DNA of 64,000 nt, taken from the NCBI GenBank assembly GCA_902492935.1, contig CABUNJ010000009.1, positions 1-64,000 on the forward strand, written 5' to 3'. The translations under genes and the position numbers were made by a program. The notes beneath the pieces are model-generated. The model saw nothing but the letters and a program-made list of their open reading frames with translations. It was not told where the DNA came from and ran no database searches. This document shows positions 18,236 to 26,295 of this stretch, piece by piece (position 1 is the stretch's first letter; the number at the start of each line of letters is the position of its first letter). The stretch comes from an uncultured Collinsella sp. GTDB lineage: Bacteria; Actinomycetota; Coriobacteriia; Coriobacteriales; Coriobacteriaceae.

Positions 18236-18244
18236 GTGCTATGA
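18236..18244 (+). promoter_or_regulatory. Possible extended -10 promoter of the TerB/BrxD/helicase operon
   Basis: TGCTATGAT fits the extended -10 pattern TGnTATAAT with one mismatch, 39 bases before the GTG start at 18283. No convincing -35 is seen. Confidence 0.35.
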
Positions 18245-18282
18245 TATGAGGTCACCGAAGCTGCGTTAGGAGAGGAGAAGCG

Positions 18283-20043
18283 GTGGCCGACCAGGACATC
18301 AAGATGCTCATCGAGCGCATTATGGCCGAGGCCCGGACCCATCAGTCTGCCCGCTTCTCACATGAAGTCTACGCAGACGAGCCGATTCTCAAAACCGGTC
18401 GTCAGATGCAGAACTTCCTTCCCGACCAATACCGCAAGATGCGCGAGATATCGCGCTGGCAGGATGACCCCAAAGGCGGCGCGGGTCGCTGGCTTTCGGA
18501 AGCCGAGCTTTTCTACCGCCAAGGCCTGCTGATGGCCGACTTTGAGGACGATTGCCCCTATAACGGTACGTTCAAGTCGTACTTCCCAACCTACAACGCC
18601 ATGAGCGATCGCCAGCTGCGCGGCTACTTTACCTGGCGTGCCCAAGTGCGTCGCGGAACCGTCGAGGAAACGTCTACGTCCTTTGCCTTTCTGTATCTCT
18701 ATGAGCTGATTTGCGGCATTGGCGTAGATAATCCGCTCGATGGTTTTAACAAGATCAAGGCTTTTTGGGATGTCTATCGCGCCTTCGAGCCCAGCATTGA
18801 TCGGTTTGCACGCGTGTGGTTGCAGGATTACGCCGTATTCCATGGGCTCGACCCCAAGCTGCTTCGCGACTCTAAAACCGTCATGTTCGATAACGCCCTT
18901 ATCGAGCTGCGGCGCGCGGCACGAGACCTTGTACCGGCACCGGCACCGTCCGGCCAGACCCCCAAACGTCGCAAGAACTCCGAGCCCACGCTCCCCCTTC
19001 CGCCCGATGAGGTGCGCGAGGAGCGACTCATGGCCGCCATCAACGCCCTCTCCACGTACAACCTCAATAACTCAAGACTCGATCGCAGCCACCATCGCGA
19101 CCTGCGCCACGTGGCATGCGCCGTGTATGTCCGCATGGCGCGTTACTATGACACGCACCGAAAGACCAGTATCGTGGCGAGCTTGTTTGGGGAGGAGACG
19201 GCCATGCCCTATACCATGTTTGCCTCGGCCGTGTTCTTTGCGCCCAATCGCCACGAGGACTGCGAATACCGTCTGGACCCCATCCATATTTACCGTTGTC
19301 AAAACGGCTTTTGGGAATGCATGCGCATCCACGGCAGCAGACAAAAAAGCAGCAAGCTCGGTGAGATGATGCGCGCTTGTGATCAGCGTCTGCGCTTGGC
19401 ACTGGATCCCGGCCATCCCCTTAAGGAAGAGAAGGTCCCCAAATATCTGGCTAAGATTATCGATGACGAAATCGTGGCATGGCTTTCATGGGATGCCGCA
19501 CATCAGCCCGTCAAGATCGATATCGACCTGAGCCAGCTGGGGCATATCCGGAGTGCCGCCGCACAAACACGCGAGGCGCTTTTGATCGATGAGGAGCGCG
19601 AGGACGGCGCGCCTGTGGAAGTCGAGGCGACGCTTATCGAGCAACCGAACACCGAGTCTGCGCCCGACATGACTGCCGAACCTGGCGAGATGACCATACA
19701 GCAAGACGAACCCGACGAGCCGACCGTCTCCACCGAAGAGTTTGGCGTCGTGGCACCGCTCCTCGCGTCTGCGCCCGCACCCGTAACGCCCGCGCCCATC
19801 GAAGCTGCGAACAAACTCGCGCCCGCCGCAGACGCCTTCCTTCGCGCACTGCTCGAGCAAAACGCAGCGCAAGCGACATCGGCAGTGGCGCACTCGGGCC
19901 AGAGCGAGGACATGCTCGTCGACAGCATCAACGAGGCGCTCTTTGACCTGGTGGGAGACACCGTTATCGAATTCGGCGCGGCAGGACCGCAAATTATCGA
20001 GGATTACGAAGCAGACGTGAGAGGATACCTAGACTATGAGTGA
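18283..20043 (+). CDS. TerB_N/TerB_C domain protein, first gene of helicase-ATPase operon
   Basis: 586 residues, soluble. Residues about 15-145 resemble TerB_N (FLPDQYRKMREISRWQDDPK; SDRQLRGYFTWRAQVRRG; FAFLYLYELICGIG). Residues about 300-430 resemble TerB_C, ending LGHIRSAAAQTREALLIDEE. A Pro/Glu-rich linker leads to a C-terminal tail (INEALFDLVGDTVIEFG). A central TerB core is not obvious. Such proteins have been linked to DNA-processing modules with SF2 helicases and P-loop ATPases; the biochemical role is unknown. GTG start with AGGAGAGGAG upstream. It overlaps the ATPase gene by 8 bp. Confidence 0.85.
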   Translation: MADQDIKMLIERIMAEARTHQSARFSHEVYADEPILKTGRQMQNFLPDQYRKMREISRWQDDPKGGAGRWLSEAELFYRQGLLMADFEDDCPYNGTFKSYFPTYNAMSDRQLRGYFTWRAQVRRGTVEETSTSFAFLYLYELICGIGVDNPLDGFNKIKAFWDVYRAFEPSIDRFARVWLQDYAVFHGLDPKLLRDSKTVMFDNALIELRRAARDLVPAPAPSGQTPKRRKNSEPTLPLPPDEVREERLMAAINALSTYNLNNSRLDRSHHRDLRHVACAVYVRMARYYDTHRKTSIVASLFGEETAMPYTMFASAVFFAPNRHEDCEYRLDPIHIYRCQNGFWECMRIHGSRQKSSKLGEMMRACDQRLRLALDPGHPLKEEKVPKYLAKIIDDEIVAWLSWDAAHQPVKIDIDLSQLGHIRSAAAQTREALLIDEEREDGAPVEVEATLIEQPNTESAPDMTAEPGEMTIQQDEPDEPTVSTEEFGVVAPLLASAPAPVTPAPIEAANKLAPAADAFLRALLEQNAAQATSAVAHSGQSEDMLVDSINEALFDLVGDTVIEFGAAGPQIIEDYEADVRGYLDYE

Positions 20044-21340
20044 TATCGCATCCGCAGCACCCCGCGTGCCCAAGCGCGTCGCCGCCGTCATTCTCAACTC
20101 ACTCAAGGGCGGCGTGGTCCCGCGCATCGGCCTTCCCTACATCACAGTAGGGCGCGAGGTCGAGATCCGCGCCCTGCTCACCGATCTGAGTCTCATCGCC
20201 GACGGTGGCGCGAGCTTCCGCTTTCTGGTCGGTCGTTACGGCGCCGGCAAGAGCTTTTTGCTCCAGACCATCCGCACGCACGCCATGGGCGGGGGATTCG
20301 TCGTCGCTGATGCCGACCTGTCGCCCGAGCGCCGCCTGCAAGGCGGTCAGGGGCAGGGCCTTGCCACCTACCGCGAGCTCATCCGCAACATATCGACCAA
20401 GACGCGCCCCGAGGGCGGTGCGCTCAACCTTATTTTGGATCGCTGGGTCGCCTCGTGCGCCGACGTCGACGAGTCGGTCGTCAATGCCCAACTGGCCCCG
20501 CTCGAGGAGATGGTCCACGGCTTCGACTTCACCCGCATGCTCCGCCGCTATCGCATGGCCGTATCCGAAGGCGATGAAGAGGCTATGAGCCGCGCGACCA
20601 AATGGATTCGTGGCGAGTACCGCACCAAGAGTGAGGCACGCGCCGAGCTAGGCTCCTCGACCATCATCAGCGATGACGACTGGTACGACTACGTTAAGCT
20701 CATTGCGCGCTTTTTGGTCTGCAGCGGCTACAAGGGCATGCTGGTGCTCATCGACGAGCTCGTGAATCTGTATAAGATTCCCAACGCCATCACACGCCAA
20801 TACAACTACGAGAAAATCCTGACCATGTACAACGACACGCTCCAGGGCAAGGCGCAGTACCTGGGCATGATCATGGGCGGCACGCCAACCTCCATCGAAG
20901 ACCGTCGCCGTGGCGTGTTCTCCTACGAGGCCCTGCGCAGCCGACTCGCTCAAGGCCGCTTTGCACGCAAGGATCTTAAGGACATGCTCGCGCCCATCAT
21001 CCGCCTGCAGCCACTCACCTACGAGGAGTTGCTGGTGCTGATCGAAAAACTCATGCAGATTCATGCCGGATACTTTGGCTGGACGTCCACGCTTACCGAG
21101 AACGACTTGGTGGACTTCCTCAAGATCGAATTCGGTCGCGTGGGAGCCGACACGCATCTGACGCCGCGTGAAGTCATTCGTGACTTTATCGAGCTGCTCG
21201 ACATCCTATGCCAAAACCCCGATACAAACGTGGCTGAGTTGCTGCAAAGCGTCGGCGGCGACACGCTGGCGCCGACAGCCGCAACAGGCGACACCGGCAC
21301 CGCAGACGGCGACCGCAACTTCGCCGAATTCACCATCTAA
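20036..21340 (+). CDS. BrxD-like (DUF2791) P-loop ATPase
   Basis: 434 residues. AAA-type ATPase: Walker A is VGRYGAGKSFLL (near residue 65), Walker B is GMLVLIDELVN (near residue 238), and sensor-like GMIMGGTPTSIEDRRRG follows. The fold and length match the DUF2791 family, called BrxD in type 2 BREX phage-defence loci. There is no methyltransferase, PglZ or PglW nearby, so this is not a BREX locus. It should work with the overlapping TerB-like protein and the helicase downstream, perhaps loading it on DNA. Confidence 0.9.
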   Translation: MSDIASAAPRVPKRVAAVILNSLKGGVVPRIGLPYITVGREVEIRALLTDLSLIADGGASFRFLVGRYGAGKSFLLQTIRTHAMGGGFVVADADLSPERRLQGGQGQGLATYRELIRNISTKTRPEGGALNLILDRWVASCADVDESVVNAQLAPLEEMVHGFDFTRMLRRYRMAVSEGDEEAMSRATKWIRGEYRTKSEARAELGSSTIISDDDWYDYVKLIARFLVCSGYKGMLVLIDELVNLYKIPNAITRQYNYEKILTMYNDTLQGKAQYLGMIMGGTPTSIEDRRRGVFSYEALRSRLAQGRFARKDLKDMLAPIIRLQPLTYEELLVLIEKLMQIHAGYFGWTSTLTENDLVDFLKIEFGRVGADTHLTPREVIRDFIELLDILCQNPDTNVAELLQSVGGDTLAPTAATGDTGTADGDRNFAEFTI

Positions 21341-21375
21341 CCTGCCAAAAAGGGGCAGGTTTATTTTGGCAGGTT
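21339..21375 (+). terminator. Terminator/attenuator-like hairpin inside the operon
   Basis: AACCTGCC pairs with GGCAGGTT seven bases later, and a T-rich run follows. A second GGCAGGTT at 21368-21375 offers an alternative partner. It lies between the ATPase and helicase genes and could reduce readthrough into the helicase. Confidence 0.6.
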
Positions 21376-21456
21376 ATATCCTGGCAAACGTTGAGGCGGT
21401 AATGCAGCAAACCTTTGGCCACCGCGTTAAGAGATTCGTATTTGAGGGGAGGCCCC

Positions 21457-23901
21457 GTGAACGCCTTTGACCGATATGCTCCGTTTATCCAAGACTTCAT
21501 CTACTCCCACGATTGGGAGAGTCTGCGCTCTATCCAGGTTGCAGCGGCAGACGCCATCTTTAACACGCAAGATAATGTGCTCCTGACGGCATCCACGGCT
21601 TCCGGCAAAACCGAGGCAGCCTTCTTTCCCATCCTGACCGAGTTTTGGGAGAACCCGCCCGCAAGCGTGGGCGCCCTCTACATCGGCCCCCTCAAAGCGC
21701 TCATCAATGATCAGTTCGTCCGTCTCAACGACCTCTGCGAAGAGGCCGATATCCCCGTCTGGCACTGGCATGGCGACGTCTCGCAATCGCACAAGGCAAA
21801 GCTCATCAAAAAGCCGAGCGGTATCCTGCAGATTACGCCCGAATCACTCGAGGCACTCCTGATCCACAAGCACATGGCAGTCCCGCGTATGTTCTGCGAC
21901 CTGCGTTATGTGGTCATCGACGAGGTCCACTCGCTCATGCGCGGCGACCGTGGCGGGCAGACGCTCTGCCTTATCGAGCGACTCTCGCGCATGGCCGGCG
22001 TGCGGCCTCGACGCATTGGCCTTTCCGCCACCATCGGCGACCCCGAGCGCACGGGCGCCTTTCTCTCACAGGGAACGGGACGTGACTGCGTTATCCCCCG
22101 CTTTGAAGAACCGCGCCGCGTGTGGCGCATCTCCATGGAGCACTTCTACAACTCGGGCCCCCAGGCACAGCAGCGGGGATTCGTGGGCACAGGTCCTCAA
22201 GAGGCCGAAGTGCTTGCGTGCGAGCGCATCGAGGCGGCGGCATCCGCGGCACTGCCGGCCGACACCCAAGACATGCGCCACAGCGGACAACTCACACAAG
22301 AGGAGCGCCGTCAACGTCGTGAGCGGGCACGGGGCAAGGCCGCTCCCAAGGACCGCCAAACTTCCTCGGCCCCCGAGGGCGAAGTCGATATCCCCCAAGC
22401 ACCCGAACAGGCATTACTCAACCCCACCGACACAGCACCAGACAACGCCGACCCCGGCATGGGCTATATCTTCGAACACACCCGCGGCCGCAAGTGCCTG
22501 GTCTTTGCCAACTCGCGCGAGGAGGCAGAGGCCGTATGCTCCATGCTGCGTAGCTACTGCGAGAGCCGGCACGAGCCCGACCGCTTTCTCATCCACCACG
22601 GCAATCTTTCGGCATCGCTGCGCGAGACGGCCGAGGAACTCATGCGCGATGAGGAGCAGGCGCAGACAACCGTCACCACCTCCACGCTGGAACTCGGCAT
22701 CGATATCGGCCGTCTGGAACGTGCGTTTCAGATCGATGCGCCGTTTACCGTCAGCTCCTTTTTGCAGCGTATGGGCCGCACGGGACGCCGCGATCTTCCA
22801 CCCGAGATGTGGTTCGTCATGCGCGAGGAAGAGCCCGAGCCGCGCACGATGATGCCCGAGACCATTCCGTGGAAGCTCCTGCAGGGCATCGCGCTCGTAC
22901 AGCTCTATCGCGAGGAAAAGTGGGTCGAACCGCCTGAGCTCGATCGACTCCCCTACAGTCTGCTCTATCACCAGACCATGTCGACGCTTGCCAGCACCGG
23001 CGAACTCACGCCGGCAGAGCTTGCCCAGCGCGTACTCACGCTCAGTTATTTCCATCGAGTCTCGGCCGATGACTATCGCGTGTTGCTGCGCCACCTCATC
23101 AAGATCGACCATATCCAGGTCACCGAGGGCGGTGGGCTCATTGTGGGCCTCGCGGGCGAACGCATCATTAACAACTTTAAGTTCTACGCCGTGTTCCAGG
23201 AAAACGAGGAGTTCACCGTCCGCAGCGAGTCGGCCGAGTTGGGCACAATCGTCAATCCGCCACCGCCCGGTGAGCGCATCGCCATCGCCGGACACTGCTG
23301 GATTGTCGAGGAAGTGGACTGGAAGCGCCACACCGTCTTTGCCACGCAGGTCAAGGGCCGGGTGCCGGCCTACTTTGGCGACTGCCCCGGCGACATCAAT
23401 ACACACGTACTCGAGCGCATGCGCAAGGCGCTCAACGAGCACGCAGTATATCCGTACCTTATGGGTAACGCACGGGCACGCCTTGCACAGGCTCGTCATA
23501 CCGCCGAGATTTCGGGTGCGGGAACCAAGCCGCTCATCAACCTGGGCGGCGACACCTGGGTGCTCTTCCCCTGGCTGGGCAGCTACGCCTTTTTGGCGCT
23601 CGAGCGCATGCTCAAGATTAAATGTGCCGCGGAGCTGGGCCTTCGCGGACTCGACCCATCGCGCCCGTACTTTATGCAGTTTAAGATGAAGGCCGACGAG
23701 GAGACGTTCTTTGAGGTGCTCGCCGCCGAGGCCGAGAAGGACTTCGATCCCATCGAGCTCGTCTATCCCGGCGAGGTGCCTTATTTTGACCGCTACGACG
23801 AGTTTGTTCCCGAAGAGCTCGTGCGCAAGGGCTTTGCCGAAGGCGTGCTCGACATCGAGGGCATGAAGCAGCGTGTCCGCAGCTGGAGCGACCACACATA
23901 A
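21457..23901 (+). CDS. Lhr/BrxHI-like superfamily 2 DNA helicase
   Basis: 814 residues. All SF2 motifs are present: TASTASGKTEA (I), VIDEVHSL (II, DEVH), GLSATIGD (III), TTSTLELGIDIG (V) and LQRMGRTGRR (VI). An unusual charged insert of about 80 residues (EERRQRRERARGKAAPKD and neighbours) separates the two RecA lobes. The C-terminal half resembles Lhr-type winged-helix and beta regions (FTVRSESAELGTIVNPPPPG). GTG at 21457 has GAGGGGAGG upstream; an in-frame ATG at 21415 is less likely. It is the likely effector or motor of the three-gene module, similar to BrxHI. Confidence 0.9.
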   Translation: MNAFDRYAPFIQDFIYSHDWESLRSIQVAAADAIFNTQDNVLLTASTASGKTEAAFFPILTEFWENPPASVGALYIGPLKALINDQFVRLNDLCEEADIPVWHWHGDVSQSHKAKLIKKPSGILQITPESLEALLIHKHMAVPRMFCDLRYVVIDEVHSLMRGDRGGQTLCLIERLSRMAGVRPRRIGLSATIGDPERTGAFLSQGTGRDCVIPRFEEPRRVWRISMEHFYNSGPQAQQRGFVGTGPQEAEVLACERIEAAASAALPADTQDMRHSGQLTQEERRQRRERARGKAAPKDRQTSSAPEGEVDIPQAPEQALLNPTDTAPDNADPGMGYIFEHTRGRKCLVFANSREEAEAVCSMLRSYCESRHEPDRFLIHHGNLSASLRETAEELMRDEEQAQTTVTTSTLELGIDIGRLERAFQIDAPFTVSSFLQRMGRTGRRDLPPEMWFVMREEEPEPRTMMPETIPWKLLQGIALVQLYREEKWVEPPELDRLPYSLLYHQTMSTLASTGELTPAELAQRVLTLSYFHRVSADDYRVLLRHLIKIDHIQVTEGGGLIVGLAGERIINNFKFYAVFQENEEFTVRSESAELGTIVNPPPPGERIAIAGHCWIVEEVDWKRHTVFATQVKGRVPAYFGDCPGDINTHVLERMRKALNEHAVYPYLMGNARARLAQARHTAEISGAGTKPLINLGGDTWVLFPWLGSYAFLALERMLKIKCAAELGLRGLDPSRPYFMQFKMKADEETFFEVLAAEAEKDFDPIELVYPGEVPYFDRYDEFVPEELVRKGFAEGVLDIEGMKQRVRSWSDHT

Positions 23902-24062
23902 AACCAGTCTTTTCGGCACGGGGCTTGTTAACCAGTCTATTCCGCCAGCATCGATAAAACGCTGATGCTCCTCGGCATTAAGGCCCACCGATTCAAAGTT
24001 AACGCATACACCCGCAGCCATCAAGAAGGCTCGAAACTTCTGGCAGCTCGTCAATCGATATA
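23902..24062 (-). pseudogene. Possible gene remnant between helicase and MFS gene
   Basis: The reverse strand here reads as a plausible protein fragment (FRAFLMAAGVCVNFESVGLN, then AEEHQRFIDAGGIDW) without its own start and fused out of frame context to the antisense of the helicase. It may be debris of a gene disrupted when neighbouring DNA was gained. The family is not recognised, and chance coding is possible. Confidence 0.25.
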
Positions 24063-25262
24063 TCAATTCTTGGAGACATGTATTCCTACCATTTTTAAAG
24101 AAACAACGGCGGTAATTGCTATCGCGATTGCGCCAATAACACCGAGTGCTATCTGAATGGGATATAACCCCAACACATATCCAAATATGGAGAAAAACAT
24201 TGCAGAAAAGAGAGCCCTTACCAGAGACGCGACGGAAAGGATCGTCGCGCGGAGATCGTCCGCTATCGCGTCTTGGATTAAGTTTTCCGAAGTGATGTAC
24301 ACCACTTCTGGGAGAAAACAAAGCACCATGCTAAGGCCAAACAAACACAGCGGATTTGAAGCGAACCACGGAAGAATCATGAAAAGACCGGCCTCGATTA
24401 GCATCGAGCCGAGCATGGTATTTCTTTTCCCGAAACGCGATGAGAAGAAATCTGCTGCAATGTAGGCCGTCGCATTTACTGCATAGGATGCACCGAAAAA
24501 GATTCCTATTATGGAGACGGGAGCATCAAATGCGTCGAATACCAACTGATTCAAGTTGTAATAACTCCCATAGAATCCATCGAGCATGCTTGTGCCGATT
24601 AGAAGAAGCAACACCGCAAAAGCGGATTCTCCAATGCACCAGGTTTCGCGTCTGAAGACCTTGGCTACGTCAAACCTTTCCTCCCCAGAGTTTTTGGAAT
24701 GGGTCGTTTCCATCCTCTCAATGGGATACAGAAGGAAAAGCTGCAGGAGATAGAAAACGGAAACGCATACGTAGAGGGCACTCCAAGATACTTGGGCAAT
24801 GAATGATCCAAGTACGATTGCCACTCCCGTCGCGATTGATTGCGCGGCAAGCAGCCGAGCGTTGATGGTGAGGAAGCACTCTCCTTGACCGGCATTTCGG
24901 GCAATTTCATATAAAAGTGCTTGTTCGGATCCCGATTGAAGGGAGTAGGCGAGTGCCTCAACAAGGGAAAACACGACAAGAAAGGGACCTGAGAGCAACA
25001 GCATGCCAGCCGTATGGAAGAAAAGCAGCAGCACGCCCACTTGAATCGAAAACTTCTTTCCAAAGAAATCGCCTACCAGCCCTGTTGGTAGCTCGAGGAC
25101 GACCGTTGCGATGTTGAACAGGGCTTGATAAAGCGCGATTTCCGTGACAGACATTCCTTTCTCCGCAAGGAAAAGTAGAAACACTCCCCGATTTAAAACA
25201 AATCCCGCGAGAACGAAAAAGGCGGAATAGACGTGCAGTTGCGTAGTGGCTTGCTTGTTCAT
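24063..25262 (-). CDS. MFS transporter, likely horizontally acquired
   Basis: 399 residues with about twelve hydrophobic helices, and MFS features near the loop after helix 2 (ELPTGLVGDFFGKK), which matches the major facilitator D-x-x-G-R/K-K signature. Substrate unknown. Its base composition is visibly AT-richer than flanking genes and it uses more A/T-ending codons. CGGAAG precedes the ATG. It stands alone between the helicase operon and the SpeE-like gene. Confidence 0.87.
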   Translation of the reverse strand: MNKQATTQLHVYSAFFVLAGFVLNRGVFLLFLAEKGMSVTEIALYQALFNIATVVLELPTGLVGDFFGKKFSIQVGVLLLFFHTAGMLLLSGPFLVVFSLVEALAYSLQSGSEQALLYEIARNAGQGECFLTINARLLAAQSIATGVAIVLGSFIAQVSWSALYVCVSVFYLLQLFLLYPIERMETTHSKNSGEERFDVAKVFRRETWCIGESAFAVLLLLIGTSMLDGFYGSYYNLNQLVFDAFDAPVSIIGIFFGASYAVNATAYIAADFFSSRFGKRNTMLGSMLIEAGLFMILPWFASNPLCLFGLSMVLCFLPEVVYITSENLIQDAIADDLRATILSVASLVRALFSAMFFSIFGYVLGLYPIQIALGVIGAIAIAITAVVSLKMVGIHVSKN

Positions 25263-25419
25263 TTGATACTTCCGATGACAATTTTGGCCTAGCGGGCGGC
25301 GGAATCAACCGAAGATGAGGCGCGTTGGCGCCGAGCGTCCAGATGCGTCATGCTGAAAATAGATGAAGCGTATGATTGACAAAACCATAGAGCCCGTCAC
25401 AAATTGACTACTCCCAATG

Positions 25420-26295
25420 CTAGTCGTGGAGGGCGGTACCGAGGAAGTCGGTGTCGAAGGGCACAGCTTCGGCAAAGGCGTAGTCGCCGTCGCTGGCGAT
25501 GAGCAGATAATTCTCCTCGCCGCCGAACTCTGCATCGCCACATGGGACCACCCAAGCATGGTCGAACACCTCAAGCGCCGTGGCGGCACAGTCGCGCAGG
25601 AACGTCACATCGCTCCCCTCGTTTGCACTCACGATATTGGCAACGTAGACGCCACCGACATTTAGGCTGCCCCGCACCAAACGCAATGCCTCAACCGTCG
25701 CCAGCTCGCGAACGGGCTCGGCACCGCCAAAGCAATCGCTCACGACCACGTCGTAGCGACGATGACCCACGCTCGTCACGCCCAGATACGAGCGAGCCTC
25801 AGCGGTTATCACCCGCAGGCGATCGCCCGCCGCGCGCTCCAGCTCGTCTAGGTAGAACCAGCGGCGCGCCAGGCGCGTAATCTCTCCGTCATACTCGATG
25901 ACGTCCATGCGCAAGCCCTCGTGCGACATCAGGACGAATTTAGGATAGGCAAACCCGCCGCCGCCCAGCATCAGCATACGGTTGATACCGTGACCATAAG
26001 CGTCGCGCATCGTATCCTCGGCCTCAAACACGTCATCAAACGCACGATAGTACGCAAAGACCGGCTCGGCCCAACGCTCGCCAACGTAACTCGCGCTTTG
26101 GTAGACCCCACCTTGCACCAATACGCGGACTTCGTCGCCGCCCTCATCGTGCAAGCGTTTCACACGCGCCAACCCATTGCGGGTTCGCGCAACCTGCAGA
26201 CAGACAGCACGAACAGCGACGGCGGCCGCACCAAGCGCCGCGGCTCCCAGAGCAACGCCGGCAACGACGCCGGCAGAAACACTTGGCTTGTTCAT
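25420..26295 (-). CDS. Spermidine synthase-like (SpeE fold) protein with N-terminal membrane helix
   Basis: 291 residues. An N-terminal Ala-rich helix (about 8-30) precedes a Rossmann methyltransferase-like domain: MLMLGGGGFAYPKFVL, MDVIEYDGEITRLARRWF, and YDVVVSDCFGGAEPV. Spermidine synthases have GGGDG where this protein has GGGGF, so true polyamine synthesis is doubtful. It starts directly after the stop of the Elp3 gene (TAGATG), so they are co-translated. Either an aminopropyltransferase relative or a methyltransferase is possible. Confidence 0.75.
   Translation of the reverse strand: MNKPSVSAGVVAGVALGAAALGAAAVAVRAVCLQVARTRNGLARVKRLHDEGGDEVRVLVQGGVYQSASYVGERWAEPVFAYYRAFDDVFEAEDTMRDAYGHGINRMLMLGGGGFAYPKFVLMSHEGLRMDVIEYDGEITRLARRWFYLDELERAAGDRLRVITAEARSYLGVTSVGHRRYDVVVSDCFGGAEPVRELATVEALRLVRGSLNVGGVYVANIVSANEGSDVTFLRDCAATALEVFDHAWVVPCGDAEFGGEENYLLIASDGDYAFAEAVPFDTDFLGTALHD

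Noticed and set aside
18283..23901. Complete BREX locus
   Set aside because: Only BrxD-like and helicase parts are present; no PglX methyltransferase, PglZ, PglW or PglY nearby.
22414..24321. 635-residue open frame antisense to the helicase
   Set aside because: Mostly a shadow; only the part beyond the helicase end (23902-24062) may be a true fragment, listed with low confidence.
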